Positions 39,101 through 48,261 of a stretch of DNA of 64,000 nt are shown here, one piece after another; positions within the stretch are counted from its first letter, which is position 1; each line of letters begins with the position of its first letter. The stretch comes from Corynebacterium sp. Marseille-P4321 (GTDB lineage: Bacteria; Actinomycetota; Actinomycetes; Mycobacteriales; Mycobacteriaceae): NCBI RefSeq assembly GCF_903645305.1, contig NZ_CAHJXO010000001.1, forward strand, positions 558,001 to 622,000, in the 5' to 3' direction. A model generated the notes under the pieces. The model was not told the origin of the DNA. It saw only the letters and a list, made by a program, of their open reading frames with translations, and did not search any database. The position numbers and the translations under genes were made by a program.

Positions 39101-39539
39101 TCAGACGTACGAAGAGGCGGTAGAAGAGTTCGAGAACTCGCCGCGCCGCAAGCACCGCACCCGTGGCAACTCGCGCTCGGATCACCGTCCGCGCAAGGAG
39201 GACTTCGAGGCAGCCGAAGCAGCCGACGCAGCAGAGGCAGTCGACTCGGCCGAGACGGCCGACGCGGCCCAGGCAGCCGACACCGAGCGGTCCGCTCCGA
39301 AGACCGCGGTGGTTTCCGGTACCGGCTCCAGGAGGGGACGCCGCCGGGCGACGCGCAAGACGCAGGCTCAGTCGCAGGAGTCGAAGCGCACTAACCGGGA
39401 TGGGTCGAGGAACGCACCTGCTGAGGGAGGCGCTGCGGGGAAGGGCGAAGGCCAGCCAACGAAGCGTCGAGAAGCGCCCAGCTCCGAACAACCCGCACGG
39501 CGCGGACGGCGGCGCGCAACCCGCCGCCGCGGCAACTAG
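36165..39539 (+). CDS. rne: Ribonuclease E/G family
   Basis: A 1124-residue endoribonuclease. In order: an N-terminal Lys/Ala-rich segment with repeated KKTAKK units (about 45-80); an IF-2 N-terminal-like module (KTRVFNLAKELGVPSKELVV, about 105-125); acidic and Arg-rich disordered regions; the S1 domain (about 455-540); the catalytic core with Asp in MTVIDVNTGKF (about 726) and IIIDFIDM (about 770); the Zn-link CECCEGRG (about 828); and a long disordered tail. The TTG at 36165 has GGAGAG 7 bases upstream. An ATG at 36102 has no such site. It probably organises an RNA degradosome. Confidence 0.93.
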   Translation: MAQQEDTTDAANANATDSASASAGAGEKDDKGTAQAAGSRRASHKATKKAVKKTAKKAAKKSAKKTAKKTAKKSTKRATTKVEPQVEAAPNPYADFDRSKLADKTRVFNLAKELGVPSKELVVALADIGLVKVAQSTLTRAESEQLLDALAATTPATKPAEAEQEADQKIRQRVRKDVENEIHQIEKKVDDELGADDQEETSEKQSDLLTDVEPEVTPAPEEEEVSATRAPVFKAPQRSKRRRASRSSGDTQLEQDGTQRDAAQPTKAEEASKAGKAADAAERSEATASAGEQDQEQGAGAGSKRNRRRRSRRSRNDDNRAPEDTPALADTLVGEDIGEDLVDASADAAASADDADTADGPDLAEDVEAIEEPKAIKGSSRLEAQRRRRSEKREEQRKRSRIVSQAEFLARRESVTRHMVVRERDRHDGQGRITQVGVLEDGLLVEHFVTSDSQASMIGNIYLGRVQNVLPSMEAAFIDIGQGRNGVLYASEVDWKTAGLGGRSRRIEHALKSGDQVLVQVTKDPVGHKGARLSTQISLAGRYLVYVPGGRSAGISRKLPGPERKRLKEILNNVVPGKGGAIIRTAAEGVSEEAIAADVNRLHNQWTAIQKQAEKEKNSKGAKPVTLYEEPNLLVKVVRDLFNEDFTSLVVDGKKAWNTVHAYVQSVAPDLVDRLEKFDRGAHGGKDAFEAHRVDEQLQKALSRVVWLPSGGTLVIDRTEAMTVIDVNTGKFTGSGGSLEETVTSNNLEAAEEIVRQIRLRDIGGMIIIDFIDMILPENQDLVLRRLNEALGRDRTKHQVSEVTSLGLVQMTRKRLGTGLLETFSTRCECCEGRGVILTDDPVDQDTARTGLFDKPEGDKGRGKRRGKGDSNSQEKPQGGKGAKKQSLNDDEMDDLLDSIFSEDSSETSGTSGENGDGEKRRSRRRGRRGGSRGRGRTGQDQSPESNQGSDQSSGQDTNQDSEQRERPSGERTTERASGQTYEEAVEEFENSPRRKHRTRGNSRSDHRPRKEDFEAAEAADAAEAVDSAETADAAQAADTERSAPKTAVVSGTGSRRGRRRATRKTQAQSQESKRTNRDGSRNAPAEGGAAGKGEGQPTKRREAPSSEQPARRGRRRATRRRGN

Positions 39540-39603
39540 CGGGCCTGCTGCCAGGCACGGTTTGGAAAAGCGGCGGGGCGCGGTGTAGTCTTGCACAGTC
39601 GCT

Positions 39604-39672
39604 GTTTCGGGGCGCGCCGCCTCGTTGCCTACGCATGCGGGCACGGCAGGCCTTCTAACCAGGCCCCGAAAC
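39604..39672 (+). promoter_or_regulatory. Structured leader candidate upstream of rplU
   Basis: A perfect 10-bp stem (GTTTCGGGGC at 39604-39613, GCCCCGAAAC at 39663-39672) closes a 49-base region with further internal pairing (GCATGC, GCCTAC.. and ..GGCAGGC). It lies 70 bases before rplU, and no T-run follows, so it is unlikely to be a plain terminator of rne. Ribosomal protein leaders with autoregulatory folds are known for rplU in other bacteria. This one is not matched to a known class. Confidence 0.5.
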
Positions 39673-39743
39673 GCTAAGCAATGTTCCAAACCGTCGCCGT
39701 GGCATGCCGGGGGCGGGCGAGTAGAGATAAGGGGTAACCCTCT

Positions 39744-40049
39744 ATGTACGCGATCGTCAAGACCGGCGGCAAGCAGTACAAGGTTGCCGAGGGCGACCTG
39801 GTCAAGGTCGAGAAGCTTGAGGGTGAAGCGGGCGACAAGGTCGAGCTCACCCCGGTCCTTCTCGTGGATGGCGCAGATGTCACCGCCGGCGCGGACGCAC
39901 TGTCCAAGGTGAACGTTGAGGCTGAGATCGTCGAGCACGGCAAGGGCAAGAAGATCGACATCCTCAAGTACAAGAACAAGACCGGCTACAAGGTCCGCCA
40001 GGGCCACCGCCAGCCGCAGACCACCATCAAGATCACCGGCATCAAGTAA
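39744..40049 (+). CDS. rplU: 50S ribosomal protein L21
   Basis: A 101-residue ribosomal protein beginning [18 protein letters not shown] and ending [10 protein letters not shown], both diagnostic for L21. SD is AAGGGG. It is co-transcribed with rpmA, 30 bases downstream. Confidence 0.98.
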   Translation: MYAIVKTGGKQYKVAEGDLVKVEKLEGEAGDKVELTPVLLVDGADVTAGADALSKVNVEAEIVEHGKGKKIDILKYKNKTGYKVRQGHRQPQTTIKITGIK

Positions 40050-40079
40050 GCCGTTTACCCACTTAGGAGAGATTGAACT

Positions 40080-40424
40080 ATGGCACACAAGAAGGGTGCA
40101 TCCAGCTCCGCGAACGGTCGTGACTCTGAGTCCAAGCGCCTCGGTGTGAAGCGCTTCGGTGGCCAGCAGGTCAAGGCCGGCGAAATCCTCGTCCGCCAGC
40201 GCGGCACCAAGTTCCACCCGGGCGACAACGTCGGCCGCGGCGGCGACGACACGCTGTTCGCTCTCGCTGACGGCTCCGTGCAGTTCGGCATCAAGCGCAA
40301 GCGTCGCATTGTGAACATCGTTCCGGCCGACGGCGCTGGCGTGGCTTCCGAGGTCCTCGAGCAGGCCGAGGCCGCGGGCGTTGTCGAAGAAGGCACCGCC
40401 GAAGAGGCAACCGCTACTGCGTAA
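40080..40424 (+). CDS. rpmA: 50S ribosomal protein L27
   Basis: A 114-residue L27 ([24 protein letters not shown]). It is longer than the usual 85-90 residues because of an Ala/Glu-rich C-terminal tail (about 30 residues ending EEATATA). No cleavable N-terminal leader of the Firmicutes type is present. SD is AGGAGA. A terminator follows. Confidence 0.98.
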   Translation: MAHKKGASSSANGRDSESKRLGVKRFGGQQVKAGEILVRQRGTKFHPGDNVGRGGDDTLFALADGSVQFGIKRKRRIVNIVPADGAGVASEVLEQAEAAGVVEEGTAEEATATA

Positions 40425-40441
40425 CACTCTTTGAGTGATCG

Positions 40442-40485
40442 GCGCCGCTGGGTCCCTTTATGAGGCCCGGTGGCGCTTCTGTTTT
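40442..40485 (+). terminator. Terminator of rplU-rpmA
   Basis: An 11-bp stem with G-T pairs (GCGCCGCTGGG with CCCGGTGGCGC) around a partly paired loop, followed by TTCTGTTTT. Confidence 0.75.
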
Positions 40486-40571
40486 GGCTTTAGCCCGCGC
40501 GAAACACGACCTCAACGCCAATGGCCCCCAGGTAGGCTCGCACACATCCCGATGAAAGGCGGAAAACCACC

Positions 40572-42086
40572 ATGGCACAATTCGTAGACCGCGCCGTGCT
40601 GCACCTGCAGGCAGGCGACGGTGGCCACGGCTGCGCTTCGGTGCACCGTGAAAAGTTCAAGCCTCTCGGCGGGCCCGACGGCGGCAACGGTGGCCACGGC
40701 GGCGACATCATCCTGCTGGTGTCCGACCAGGTGCACACGTTGCTTGACTTCCAGTACCGCCCCCACGTGAAGGCGAAACGCGGTGGCAACGGCGAGGGCG
40801 ATCACCGCAATGGCGCCCGCGGGGAGGATTTGGTGCTCGAGGTACCGATCGGCACGGTGGTGCGCAGCGAAGACGGTGAGGTACTCGCGGACCTCACGGT
40901 GCCTGGCACGAAGTTTGTCGCGGCTGAGGGCGGCTACGGCGGCCTGGGAAACGCGGCGCTTGCGACCCACAAGCGCAAGGCGCCAGGGTTCGCGCTGAAG
41001 GGCGAGCCGGGTGAGGCACACGATCTCATCCTGGAGCTGAAATCGATGGCGGACGTTGGCCTGGTGGGGTTCCCGTCGGCAGGCAAGAGCTCGTTGATCT
41101 CCGTGATGTCCGCTGCGAAGCCGAAGATTGCGGATTATCCGTTCACCACTCTTGCGCCGAACCTTGGCGTGGTCAACGTCGGTCACGACACGTTCACTAT
41201 CGCGGACGTGCCGGGGCTCATTCCAGGCGCGAGTGAGGGCAAGGGCCTCGGTTTGGATTTTCTGCGCCACATCGAGCGCACGGCGGTGCTCGCCCACATC
41301 GTGGACTGCGCGACGATGGAGCCGGGACGCGACCCGATTTCGGATATCGAGGCGCTCGAGGCGGAACTGGACTCGTACGCCGGCGACTTGGACATGGATT
41401 CCGGCCTGGGTGATCTGCGGGAGCGCTCGCGCCTGGTTGTGCTGAACAAGATCGACATCCCGGATGCGCGCGAGCTCGCTGAGTTCTTGCGCGCGGATAT
41501 CGAGGAGAAGTTCGGTTGGCCGGTGTTTGAGATCTCCACGGCCACGCACGAGGGCGTGGACGAGCTGAAGTGGGCGATGTGGGACGTGGTCAAGCGCGCC
41601 CGCAAAGCGCGCCCGAAGGTCGCGGCCGACGCTGCGCCCCAGGTCATTCGCCCGCGCGCTGTGGAGGAGTCGAAGGACGGCTCAACTGGGATCGAGGTCA
41701 TTCAGGACCCGATGTACCCGGAGGGCTGGCTGGTTACCGGGGAGAAGGTGGAGCGCTGGGTGCGCCAGACCGACTTCGAGAACGACGAGGCGGTGGGCTA
41801 CCTCTCGGACCGTCTGACCAAGGCGGGCGTGGAGGACCAGCTGCGCCAGATTGGCGCGAAGGAGGGCGACACGGTGACTATCGGCGATGTGTCCTTCGAC
41901 TGGGAGCCGTCCATCGGTGGCGATCCGACGCTGGCTGGCCGCGGGCAGGATGCGCGTCTGGGCGGCACCGACCGTGCGTCGGCCGCAGAGCGCAAGCGCG
42001 CCTCCCAGGCCCGTCGCGGCTTGATCGACGAGTACGACTACGGTGAGGACGGCCGCGGCCCCGACCGCGAGCGTTGGCAGGGCTAG
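40572..42086 (+). CDS. obg: Obg family GTPase (CgtA/ObgE)
   Basis: A 504-residue GTPase acting in 50S ribosome assembly and stringent control. The Gly-rich Obg domain occupies 1 to about 158 ([30 protein letters not shown]). The G domain has P-loop GFPSAGKSS at about 166, [10 protein letters not shown] and NKID. The C-terminal OCT domain (about 340-435) is followed by a charged tail. SD is GGCGG. Its place after rplU-rpmA is conserved. Confidence 0.97.
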   Translation: MAQFVDRAVLHLQAGDGGHGCASVHREKFKPLGGPDGGNGGHGGDIILLVSDQVHTLLDFQYRPHVKAKRGGNGEGDHRNGARGEDLVLEVPIGTVVRSEDGEVLADLTVPGTKFVAAEGGYGGLGNAALATHKRKAPGFALKGEPGEAHDLILELKSMADVGLVGFPSAGKSSLISVMSAAKPKIADYPFTTLAPNLGVVNVGHDTFTIADVPGLIPGASEGKGLGLDFLRHIERTAVLAHIVDCATMEPGRDPISDIEALEAELDSYAGDLDMDSGLGDLRERSRLVVLNKIDIPDARELAEFLRADIEEKFGWPVFEISTATHEGVDELKWAMWDVVKRARKARPKVAADAAPQVIRPRAVEESKDGSTGIEVIQDPMYPEGWLVTGEKVERWVRQTDFENDEAVGYLSDRLTKAGVEDQLRQIGAKEGDTVTIGDVSFDWEPSIGGDPTLAGRGQDARLGGTDRASAAERKRASQARRGLIDEYDYGEDGRGPDRERWQG

Positions 42087-42097
42087 ACTGCTCCTTC

Positions 42098-43237
42098 ATG
42101 GAGACAGCAACACCCATCCCAGAATCCGAGCTTCGACGCGGTATCGCGTCGGCGCGCAAGATCGTCGTTAAGCTTGGCACGAGCTCGCTTGTCGACGCCT
42201 CCGGTGCCGTCTCCCAAACCAAAATCGACCGCATCGTCGATGCGATTGAGGCGCGTATCGCTCGAGGCACGGACGTGATTGTGGTGTCCTCCGGCGCAAT
42301 CGCGGCCGGGATGCCGGGGCTGGGGTTGAAGGTGCGGCCGAAGGATTTGGCCACGAAGCAGGCCGCGGCGGCGGTGGGGCAGATTCACCTCGCGCAGTCC
42401 TGGGGCCAGTCGTTTGCCCGTTATGGGCGCACGATCGGGCAGGTGTTGCTCACCCAGGCGGATGCGGGGGTTCGCGAGCGGGCGCGGAACGCGCAGCGCA
42501 CCATTGACAGGCTGCGCCAGCTGGGTACGGTGCCGATTGTCAACGAGAACGATACGGTGGCCACCTCCGAGATGCGTTTCGGCGACAACGACCGGCTCTC
42601 TGCCATCGTGTCGACGCTTGTCGGCGCGGATGCTTTGGTGCTGCTCTCGGACGTGGACGGGCTGTACGACAAAAATCCCGCGGAGCCGGGCGCGCGCTTG
42701 ATTTCGCAGGTGCGCACCGGCAAGGACTTGGACGCGGTGCAGGCGGGCGACGGAGGAGTCTTCGGCACCGGCGGCATGGCGGCGAAGGTTTCGGCGGCTC
42801 GCCTTGCCGCACGCGGCGGGGTGCCGGTGTTGCTGACCTCGACGGCGAATATTGAGCGGGCGCTCGATAGCGCTGAAGTGGGCACCGTCTTCCACACCCG
42901 CCCCGGGCGCAAACTTTCGGCGTGGAAGTTCTGGGCTCTTTATGCCGCCGATGCGGAAGGGGTGCTGCGATTGGATGCGGGCGCTGTGAGCGCTGTGACC
43001 CGGGGTGGCACCAGCCTGCTCGCGGTGGGCATTACTGGCATTGAGGGTGAGTTCCACGCTGGCGACATCGTGGAGATTCTGGGCCCGGAGTCGGAGGCTA
43101 TCGGCCGCGGCGAGGTCGCCTACGACGCAGCCGAGCTCGCGGGGATGCTGGGCAAGGCCACGGCCGATTTGCCGGAGCACGAGCGCCGCCCGGTGGTCCA
43201 CGCGGATTACCTGTCCAACTACGCGTCACGGCTGTAG
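42098..43237 (+). CDS. proB: Glutamate 5-kinase
   Basis: A 379-residue first enzyme of proline synthesis. The kinase domain has [11 protein letters not shown] at the N-terminus, [16 protein letters not shown] and [15 protein letters not shown]-terminal PUA domain begins near residue 280. TAGACT at 42084-42089 lies 8 bases before the ATG at 42098, which supports this start over 42074. Confidence 0.97.
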   Translation: METATPIPESELRRGIASARKIVVKLGTSSLVDASGAVSQTKIDRIVDAIEARIARGTDVIVVSSGAIAAGMPGLGLKVRPKDLATKQAAAAVGQIHLAQSWGQSFARYGRTIGQVLLTQADAGVRERARNAQRTIDRLRQLGTVPIVNENDTVATSEMRFGDNDRLSAIVSTLVGADALVLLSDVDGLYDKNPAEPGARLISQVRTGKDLDAVQAGDGGVFGTGGMAAKVSAARLAARGGVPVLLTSTANIERALDSAEVGTVFHTRPGRKLSAWKFWALYAADAEGVLRLDAGAVSAVTRGGTSLLAVGITGIEGEFHAGDIVEILGPESEAIGRGEVAYDAAELAGMLGKATADLPEHERRPVVHADYLSNYASRL

Positions 43238-43255
43238 GCGCTACCCTGGGCGGGC

Positions 43256-44176
43256 ATGAAGTTCGCATTTCTGCCGAAGCCCTGGGACACGCCGGTTGAA
43301 GAACTCGAGGGTGAAGGCCACGAGTTCGTGCAGCTGGAGGACGACCCAGACGTGCTGCTGTTCCGTGGCGGCCCGGACGATTTTCCGGACACGCTGCCGG
43401 AGAGCGTGAAGCTCGTGCAGATTGTTTACGCCGGAGTTGAGGCGTTGCTGGAAAACGGCACGCTGGAAAAACATGCGAAGAATGGGGTGCGCTTCGCCAA
43501 TGCGGGCGGGCTTTACGACGATACGGTGGCCGAGTCTGCTCTCGCCCTCCTGCTTGCGGTGGAGCATCGATTGAAGGCCGTGGACCGGGAGTGGAACAAC
43601 CTGCAGCTTTTTGAAGAGAAGCAGTATCTTTTCGGCGAAAAGAAGCTCGCGCTGATTGGCGCAGGTGGCATCGGCAAGACGTTGATCCGTTTCTTGGAGC
43701 CCTTCGGGATGGATATTACGGCCGTGAACCGCTCCGGCAACGAGGTGGAGGGCGCGAACCGCACGGTGAAGATGGATGATGCGGCGGATGTCTGGGCGGA
43801 AAACGATTACTTCGTGCTGCTCACGCCCCTGACGGAAGAGACCCGCCGCATGGTGAACGATGAGACGCTGGGGAGGATGAAGGATTCTGCGGTGGTGGTC
43901 AACGTCGGCCGCGGGCCGCTGGTGGACACCGACGCGCTGACCCGGGCGCTGGAATCCGGAGCGATCCGTGGAGCGGGCCTGGACGTCACCGAGCCGGAGC
44001 CGTTGCCCGCAGACCACACGTTGTGGGACCTGGATAATTGCGTGATCACGCCGCACGTTGCGAACATCCCGCGGTACATGAAGCGGCGCATCGGCGCGCT
44101 GACGCAGAAGAACTGGGAGCTGTACGAATCTGGCGAGAAGATGGCTACCGAGGTTGACGTGGAGGCTGGCTACTAG
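43256..44176 (+). CDS. D-isomer specific 2-hydroxyacid dehydrogenase
   Basis: A 306-residue NAD-dependent dehydrogenase. It has the nucleotide loop IGAGGIGKTLIRFL (about 137-150), the catalytic Arg region NVGRGPLVDTDAL, Glu in DVTEPEPLP, and His in ITPHVANIP. A gene of this type lies between proB and proA in Corynebacterium glutamicum (called unkdh). The substrate has remained unclear. TACCCT at 43242-43247 lies 8 bases before the ATG. Confidence 0.92.
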   Translation: MKFAFLPKPWDTPVEELEGEGHEFVQLEDDPDVLLFRGGPDDFPDTLPESVKLVQIVYAGVEALLENGTLEKHAKNGVRFANAGGLYDDTVAESALALLLAVEHRLKAVDREWNNLQLFEEKQYLFGEKKLALIGAGGIGKTLIRFLEPFGMDITAVNRSGNEVEGANRTVKMDDAADVWAENDYFVLLTPLTEETRRMVNDETLGRMKDSAVVVNVGRGPLVDTDALTRALESGAIRGAGLDVTEPEPLPADHTLWDLDNCVITPHVANIPRYMKRRIGALTQKNWELYESGEKMATEVDVEAGY

Positions 44177-44230
44177 CGCCCGCCGCTGAAGCGCTAAATT
44201 CAGAGCGGGTGGTGAACTACTATTGCCCGC

Positions 44231-45535
44231 ATGACCCGCATGACCAGCATGACCACCATGACACAGACACCCGAGGCACGGCAGGCGGAGCGCGACGAGG
44301 TCCTGGCGAAGGCGCGCGCAGCGAAGGAAGTTGCCCCGAGGTTGGCGGCGTTGCCCACGCGCGAGAAAGACGCGGTGCTTGTTGCCGCCGCGGAGGCGCT
44401 GCTGAGCCGGGCCGAGGAGATCCTGGAGGCGAACGGGGAGGACCTCGCCTCCGGCCGCGAGCAGGGCATGGCGGATTCGCTCCTCGACCGCCTCGCGCTG
44501 GACCAGGGCCGCATCGAGGGTATCGCCGGCGGCCTTCTACAGGTGGCGGGTCTGCCGGACCCGGTGGGGGAGGTGCTCACCGGCCGCACGATGCCGAACG
44601 GCATCCAGATGAAGCAGGTCCGCGTGCCGCTGGGTGTGATGGGCATGGTGTATGAGGCGCGTCCGAACGTCACCGTGGACGCGTTCGGCCTGGCGTTGAA
44701 ATCGGGAAACGTCGCGCTGCTGCGCGGGTCGAAGACGGCGCGGCACTCGAACGAGAAGCTCGTGGACATCCTGCAGGACACCCTTGCGCAGCAGGGCCTG
44801 CCACGGGAGGCGGTACAGCTGCTCCCGTGCGACAGCCACGACTCGGTGCAGGACTTGATCACGGCGCGCGGGCTCGTGGATGTGGTCATTCCGCGCGGTA
44901 GTGCGCGGCTTATCGACGCGGTGGTCACCGGCGCGACCGTGCCCGCGATTGAGACGGGCACCGGCAACTGCCACGTCTACATCGACGCATCCGCGGACGT
45001 CGAGGAAGCCATCGCGGTGCTGCTCAACGGCAAAACTCGGCGCGTGAGCGTGTGCAACGCGACGGAGAGCGCGCTTCTCGACGAAGCCTTGCCCGCCAGC
45101 ACGCGCCTGCAAGTGATTACCGCGTTGCAGGATGCCGGGGTGGTGGTGCACGGAGACGTCGATAAGCTTGCTGCTTCTGGTGTGGTGCCCGCGACCGAAG
45201 CCGACTGGGAGGAGGAGTACCTCTCGATGGACATCGCTGTGGCGGTTGTGGACGGGGTGGACGGCGCGATCGAGCACATCCGCCGCTACTCCAGCGGGCA
45301 CACCGACGCCATCTGCGCGCGCGACGCGTACGTGCTGCAGCGCTTCGCCAACGAAGTGGACTCTGCTGCGGTGATGCTCAACGCCTCGACCGCGTTCACG
45401 GATGGGGAGCAGTACGGATTCGGCGCGGAGATCGGCATCTCCACCCAGAAACTGCATGCGCGCGGGCCGATGGCGTTGCCCGAGCTGACCACCACGAAGT
45501 GGATTTTGGAGGGCACCGGTCAAACCCGTCCGTAG
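44231..45535 (+). CDS. proA: Gamma-glutamyl phosphate reductase
   Basis: A 434-residue enzyme for the second step of proline synthesis, from glutamyl phosphate to glutamate semialdehyde. It has the aldehyde dehydrogenase fold with the catalytic Cys in [12 protein letters not shown], and [14 protein letters not shown] and [11 protein letters not shown]. Four in-frame ATGs lie close together at the start ([12 protein letters not shown]). TACTAT at 44218-44223, 7 bases before the first, makes 44231 the likely leaderless start. It contains two GCTTATCGACG repeats (44908-44918, 45157-45167). Confidence 0.96.
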   Translation: MTRMTSMTTMTQTPEARQAERDEVLAKARAAKEVAPRLAALPTREKDAVLVAAAEALLSRAEEILEANGEDLASGREQGMADSLLDRLALDQGRIEGIAGGLLQVAGLPDPVGEVLTGRTMPNGIQMKQVRVPLGVMGMVYEARPNVTVDAFGLALKSGNVALLRGSKTARHSNEKLVDILQDTLAQQGLPREAVQLLPCDSHDSVQDLITARGLVDVVIPRGSARLIDAVVTGATVPAIETGTGNCHVYIDASADVEEAIAVLLNGKTRRVSVCNATESALLDEALPASTRLQVITALQDAGVVVHGDVDKLAASGVVPATEADWEEEYLSMDIAVAVVDGVDGAIEHIRRYSSGHTDAICARDAYVLQRFANEVDSAAVMLNASTAFTDGEQYGFGAEIGISTQKLHARGPMALPELTTTKWILEGTGQTRP

Positions 45536-45579
45536 CCGCCAATGGGACAACCGGGGGCCGGCGGGATAAGGTATCGGGC

Positions 45580-46518
45580 GTGCTGAACCCCCGTACTACT
45601 TTCCGCGGCCGTTTCGCGCTGCTCGCCGTTGCTTTCATCGCTGCCGTTACCGCGACGGTCAGCCCGGTCGCGCCCGCTCCGGAGGCGCACGCGCAGACGC
45701 GCTGCCCCGCCGTGGCGGTTATCGCCGCGCGCGGCTCCGGACAGAACACCCAGGTGTACCGCACCCGCTACGCGCCGGAGGCACCGTGGGTGTCCAATGG
45801 CTGGGAAGGCGAGACGATCCGCGCGTTCCTGCGGCACGCGGAGGGGCGCTACCGCGCCACGCACGGCGGCAACTCGCTGATGAAGGACGTCGAAGTCATT
45901 GGGCTGGAGCCGCGCTACTACCCGGCGACGTTCCCGGAGTACGACAAGCCTGAGATTGCCGTCCCGGCCACGCTGCTGCAGGCCTTAGGCCTTGCGGTGC
46001 AGTGGGCGAGCCCGGTGTTTATGCAGGCGCGCCGGGCGGCGAACGAGTTCATGGATTCCGTGCAGACAGGCCGCGGCGGCGTGATGCAGATGGTCAACGA
46101 TTACGAGCGCGCCACCGGCTGCCGCCCGAAATACATCCTCTCGGGCTTCTCGCAGGGCGCGATGATCCTGCTGGAGCACGAACGCGAACTTGCGCGCCGC
46201 GGTCAGCTGGCGGGCGTGGTGTACTTCGGCAACCCGAACACTGCCCCGCGCGACCCGTCCACCGTGGGCGTGCCCGGCGGTGGCGCGGGCGGCATGCTGG
46301 GTGCGCTGCCGTTTAACTCCAAGTCCGCCGCGGCCACCCGCAACCGTGTGAATTACTGCCTGCCGCAAGATGCGGTATGCGACCTGTCTATCCAGACGCT
46401 GGTTGCCTCCGCCCCAACGGGCGGCAACCACGGCCGCTACTACCTCCGGCCGTCGCGCTGGGACAACCAGGTCTCGGATGCTTTCGGCCGCTTCGTGGAT
46501 CAAGTACGATACCGCTAA
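45580..46518 (+). CDS. Secreted cutinase-family esterase
   Basis: A 312-residue exported serine esterase. The signal peptide FALLAVAFIAAVTATVSPVAPAP is followed by AQTRCPAVAVIAARGSGQ. The nucleophile motif is SGFSQGA (Ser about 191), the acid is probably in CLPQDAVCDL, and the His in GGNHGRYY. It probably acts on cell-envelope or host lipids, as known for mycolate-containing bacteria. The GTG at 45580 is chosen because TAAGGT (45567-45572) lies 7 bases before it. Confidence 0.9.
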   Translation: MLNPRTTFRGRFALLAVAFIAAVTATVSPVAPAPEAHAQTRCPAVAVIAARGSGQNTQVYRTRYAPEAPWVSNGWEGETIRAFLRHAEGRYRATHGGNSLMKDVEVIGLEPRYYPATFPEYDKPEIAVPATLLQALGLAVQWASPVFMQARRAANEFMDSVQTGRGGVMQMVNDYERATGCRPKYILSGFSQGAMILLEHERELARRGQLAGVVYFGNPNTAPRDPSTVGVPGGGAGGMLGALPFNSKSAAATRNRVNYCLPQDAVCDLSIQTLVASAPTGGNHGRYYLRPSRWDNQVSDAFGRFVDQVRYR

Positions 46519-46554
46519 GTTTTTCCCCTTCGAGTTATTCAGTTCGGAGCCTTC

Positions 46555-47013
46555 ATGCACCGCTTTTCCCGGGTCGCTTTGGCGGCCACGACCGTCGTGG
46601 CCTGCGCAAGTGGTTCAATTCCTGCGGCTCACGCCGTGGCAGTCCGCGAGGCGGAGACGTTTTCGAAGCAGACCTGCTCCTGGTTAGTCGATGAAAACGG
46701 CGACGTGTTGCGTGACAACCAGGGCAACTGGGTCCCGGCTCTCGGCCCGGACGGCAAGCAGCGGTGCAGAACCGACCCCGTGCCTGCCAACGCGGTGAAG
46801 CCGGGCAGCTCACAGCCGATGCCGGTGACCGCTGGTTCTTCCGCCGCCCAGGCGGGGGAGCAGCCGAACTGGGTGGACAAGGACACCTCGTCGTCGGAGC
46901 TGGGTATCGGCGCCGTGGTTGGCATTGTGGGCGCGATCATCGCAGCGCTGGTTGGGCTGGGCTGGCTGTTTGTCGACGCGTTGAACGTGCGGGTCGTCCC
47001 GCCGCGGTGGTGA
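46555..47013 (+). CDS. Secreted protein with C-terminal membrane anchor, function unknown
   Basis: A 152-residue protein. The signal peptide ([21 protein letters not shown]) is followed by a small domain with two Cys ([26 protein letters not shown]), a Pro/Ser linker, and one membrane segment ([21 protein letters not shown]) near the end. No family recognised. It lies 36 bases after the cutinase gene and 8 bases before nadD, probably in one transcript. Confidence 0.75.
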   Translation: MHRFSRVALAATTVVACASGSIPAAHAVAVREAETFSKQTCSWLVDENGDVLRDNQGNWVPALGPDGKQRCRTDPVPANAVKPGSSQPMPVTAGSSAAQAGEQPNWVDKDTSSSELGIGAVVGIVGAIIAALVGLGWLFVDALNVRVVPPRW

Positions 47014-47021
47014 GGGAAAAC

Positions 47022-47648
47022 ATGACTGAGCATTTCGCGGCGTCACTGGATAATGCCCGGCGCATCGGGGTGATGGGCGGCACCTTCGATCCCATCCACC
47101 ACGGCCACCTGGTTGCGGCGAGTGAGGTGGCAGACCGCTTCGCGCTGGATGAGGTGATCTTCGTGCCCACCGGCCAACCGTGGCAGAAGGCGGACCGGTC
47201 GATCTCCCCGGCGGAGGACCGCTATCTGATGACAGTGATCGCCACCGCGTCGAACCCTCGGTTTTCCGTTTCGCGCGTGGACATCGACCGCGGCGGGCCG
47301 ACATACACCATTGACACCCTTAAAGACCTGCGCAAACAGTTCCCGGAGGAAGCCCTGTACTTCATCACGGGTGCGGACGCGTTGAGCTCGATCATGTCCT
47401 GGCACGATTGGGAGGAGATGTTCACGCTCGCTGAGTTCGTTGGCGTCACCCGCCCGGGCTACGAGCTGAGCGAGGACATGCTGCCTGCCGACATTCAGGA
47501 GCGGGTGCACCTGGTGGAGATCCCGGCGATGGCGATCTCGTCCACCGATTGCCGCGAACGTGCCAGCCAGCACCGGCCCGTGTGGTACCTCGTGCCTGAC
47601 GGGGTGGTGCAGTACATCGCGAAAAACCGCCTATATTCCTCGAACTGA
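47022..47648 (+). CDS. nadD: Nicotinate-nucleotide adenylyltransferase
   Basis: A 208-residue NAD-biosynthesis enzyme. [15 protein letters not shown] (about 16-30) is the nucleotidyltransferase motif, and the C-terminal [10 protein letters not shown] is the second ATP-binding block. SD GAGGG lies 6-8 bases before the ATG. It heads the conserved nadD-rsfS-gpgP-like order. Confidence 0.97.
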   Translation: MTEHFAASLDNARRIGVMGGTFDPIHHGHLVAASEVADRFALDEVIFVPTGQPWQKADRSISPAEDRYLMTVIATASNPRFSVSRVDIDRGGPTYTIDTLKDLRKQFPEEALYFITGADALSSIMSWHDWEEMFTLAEFVGVTRPGYELSEDMLPADIQERVHLVEIPAMAISSTDCRERASQHRPVWYLVPDGVVQYIAKNRLYSSN

Positions 47649-47759
47649 CGCGCACAGGTGGCGTTTAGCCGGGTTGCCGTGGGACAATGGCGAAGTCTTA
47701 TCCCGCGCGTGGTGTGCGGGACCCTGCGTGCCCAATACACAAGGTAAGGATTGCCCCAG

Positions 47760-48233
47760 TTGACAGCTCAGCCCATCTCTATTGAACAAGCCACCATCGC
47801 GGCGAAGGCCGCAGATGAAAAGCTCGGCGCGAACATCGCCGTGCTCGACGTGTCCAACGTTATGGCCATCACCGACATCTTCGTCATCGCTTCGGCCGAG
47901 AGCGAGCGCCAGGTGGCGGCGATTGTTGAAGAGGTGGAAAGCGAGCTGACAGATAACGGGCTCGAGCCGCAGCGCCGCGAGGGCAACCGAGAAAACCGCT
48001 GGGTGCTGCTGGATTACGGCAACTTCGTGGTGCACGTGCAGCGCGAGGCGGAGCGCGACTTCTACGGCCTGGACCGTCTCTACGCCGACTGCCCGGTCAT
48101 CGAGGTGGAAGGGCTGGAGGCGTACCGGCGCCCGGCCGCGTTCGGCGATGAGTCCCAGGCGCGCTCCGCACAGCACCTGGAGGACCTTCCGCTGGCTGGC
48201 GACGGCCCGGCACCTGCGGAAGACGAGTTCTAG
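47760..48233 (+). CDS. rsfS: Ribosomal silencing factor RsfS
   Basis: A 157-residue protein that binds L14 and blocks subunit joining. The core ITDIFVIASAESERQVAAIVEEVE and WVLLDYGNFVVHVQREAERDFYGLDRLY is typical. The TTG at 47760 is chosen because AAGGA (47746-47750) lies 9 bases before it. The earlier TTG at 47751 directly abuts the Shine-Dalgarno. The C-terminal tail of about 40 residues is longer than the family core. Confidence 0.94.
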   Translation: MTAQPISIEQATIAAKAADEKLGANIAVLDVSNVMAITDIFVIASAESERQVAAIVEEVESELTDNGLEPQRREGNRENRWVLLDYGNFVVHVQREAERDFYGLDRLYADCPVIEVEGLEAYRRPAAFGDESQARSAQHLEDLPLAGDGPAPAEDEF

Positions 48234-48261
48234 CGGCGAAGCGCCCGGTAATCCCACGACC

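Noticed and set aside
47701-47722. Hairpin TCCCGC...GCGGGA before rsfS as a terminator
   Set aside because: A short 6-bp stem without a T-run. It may be incidental or a minor structure in the leader.
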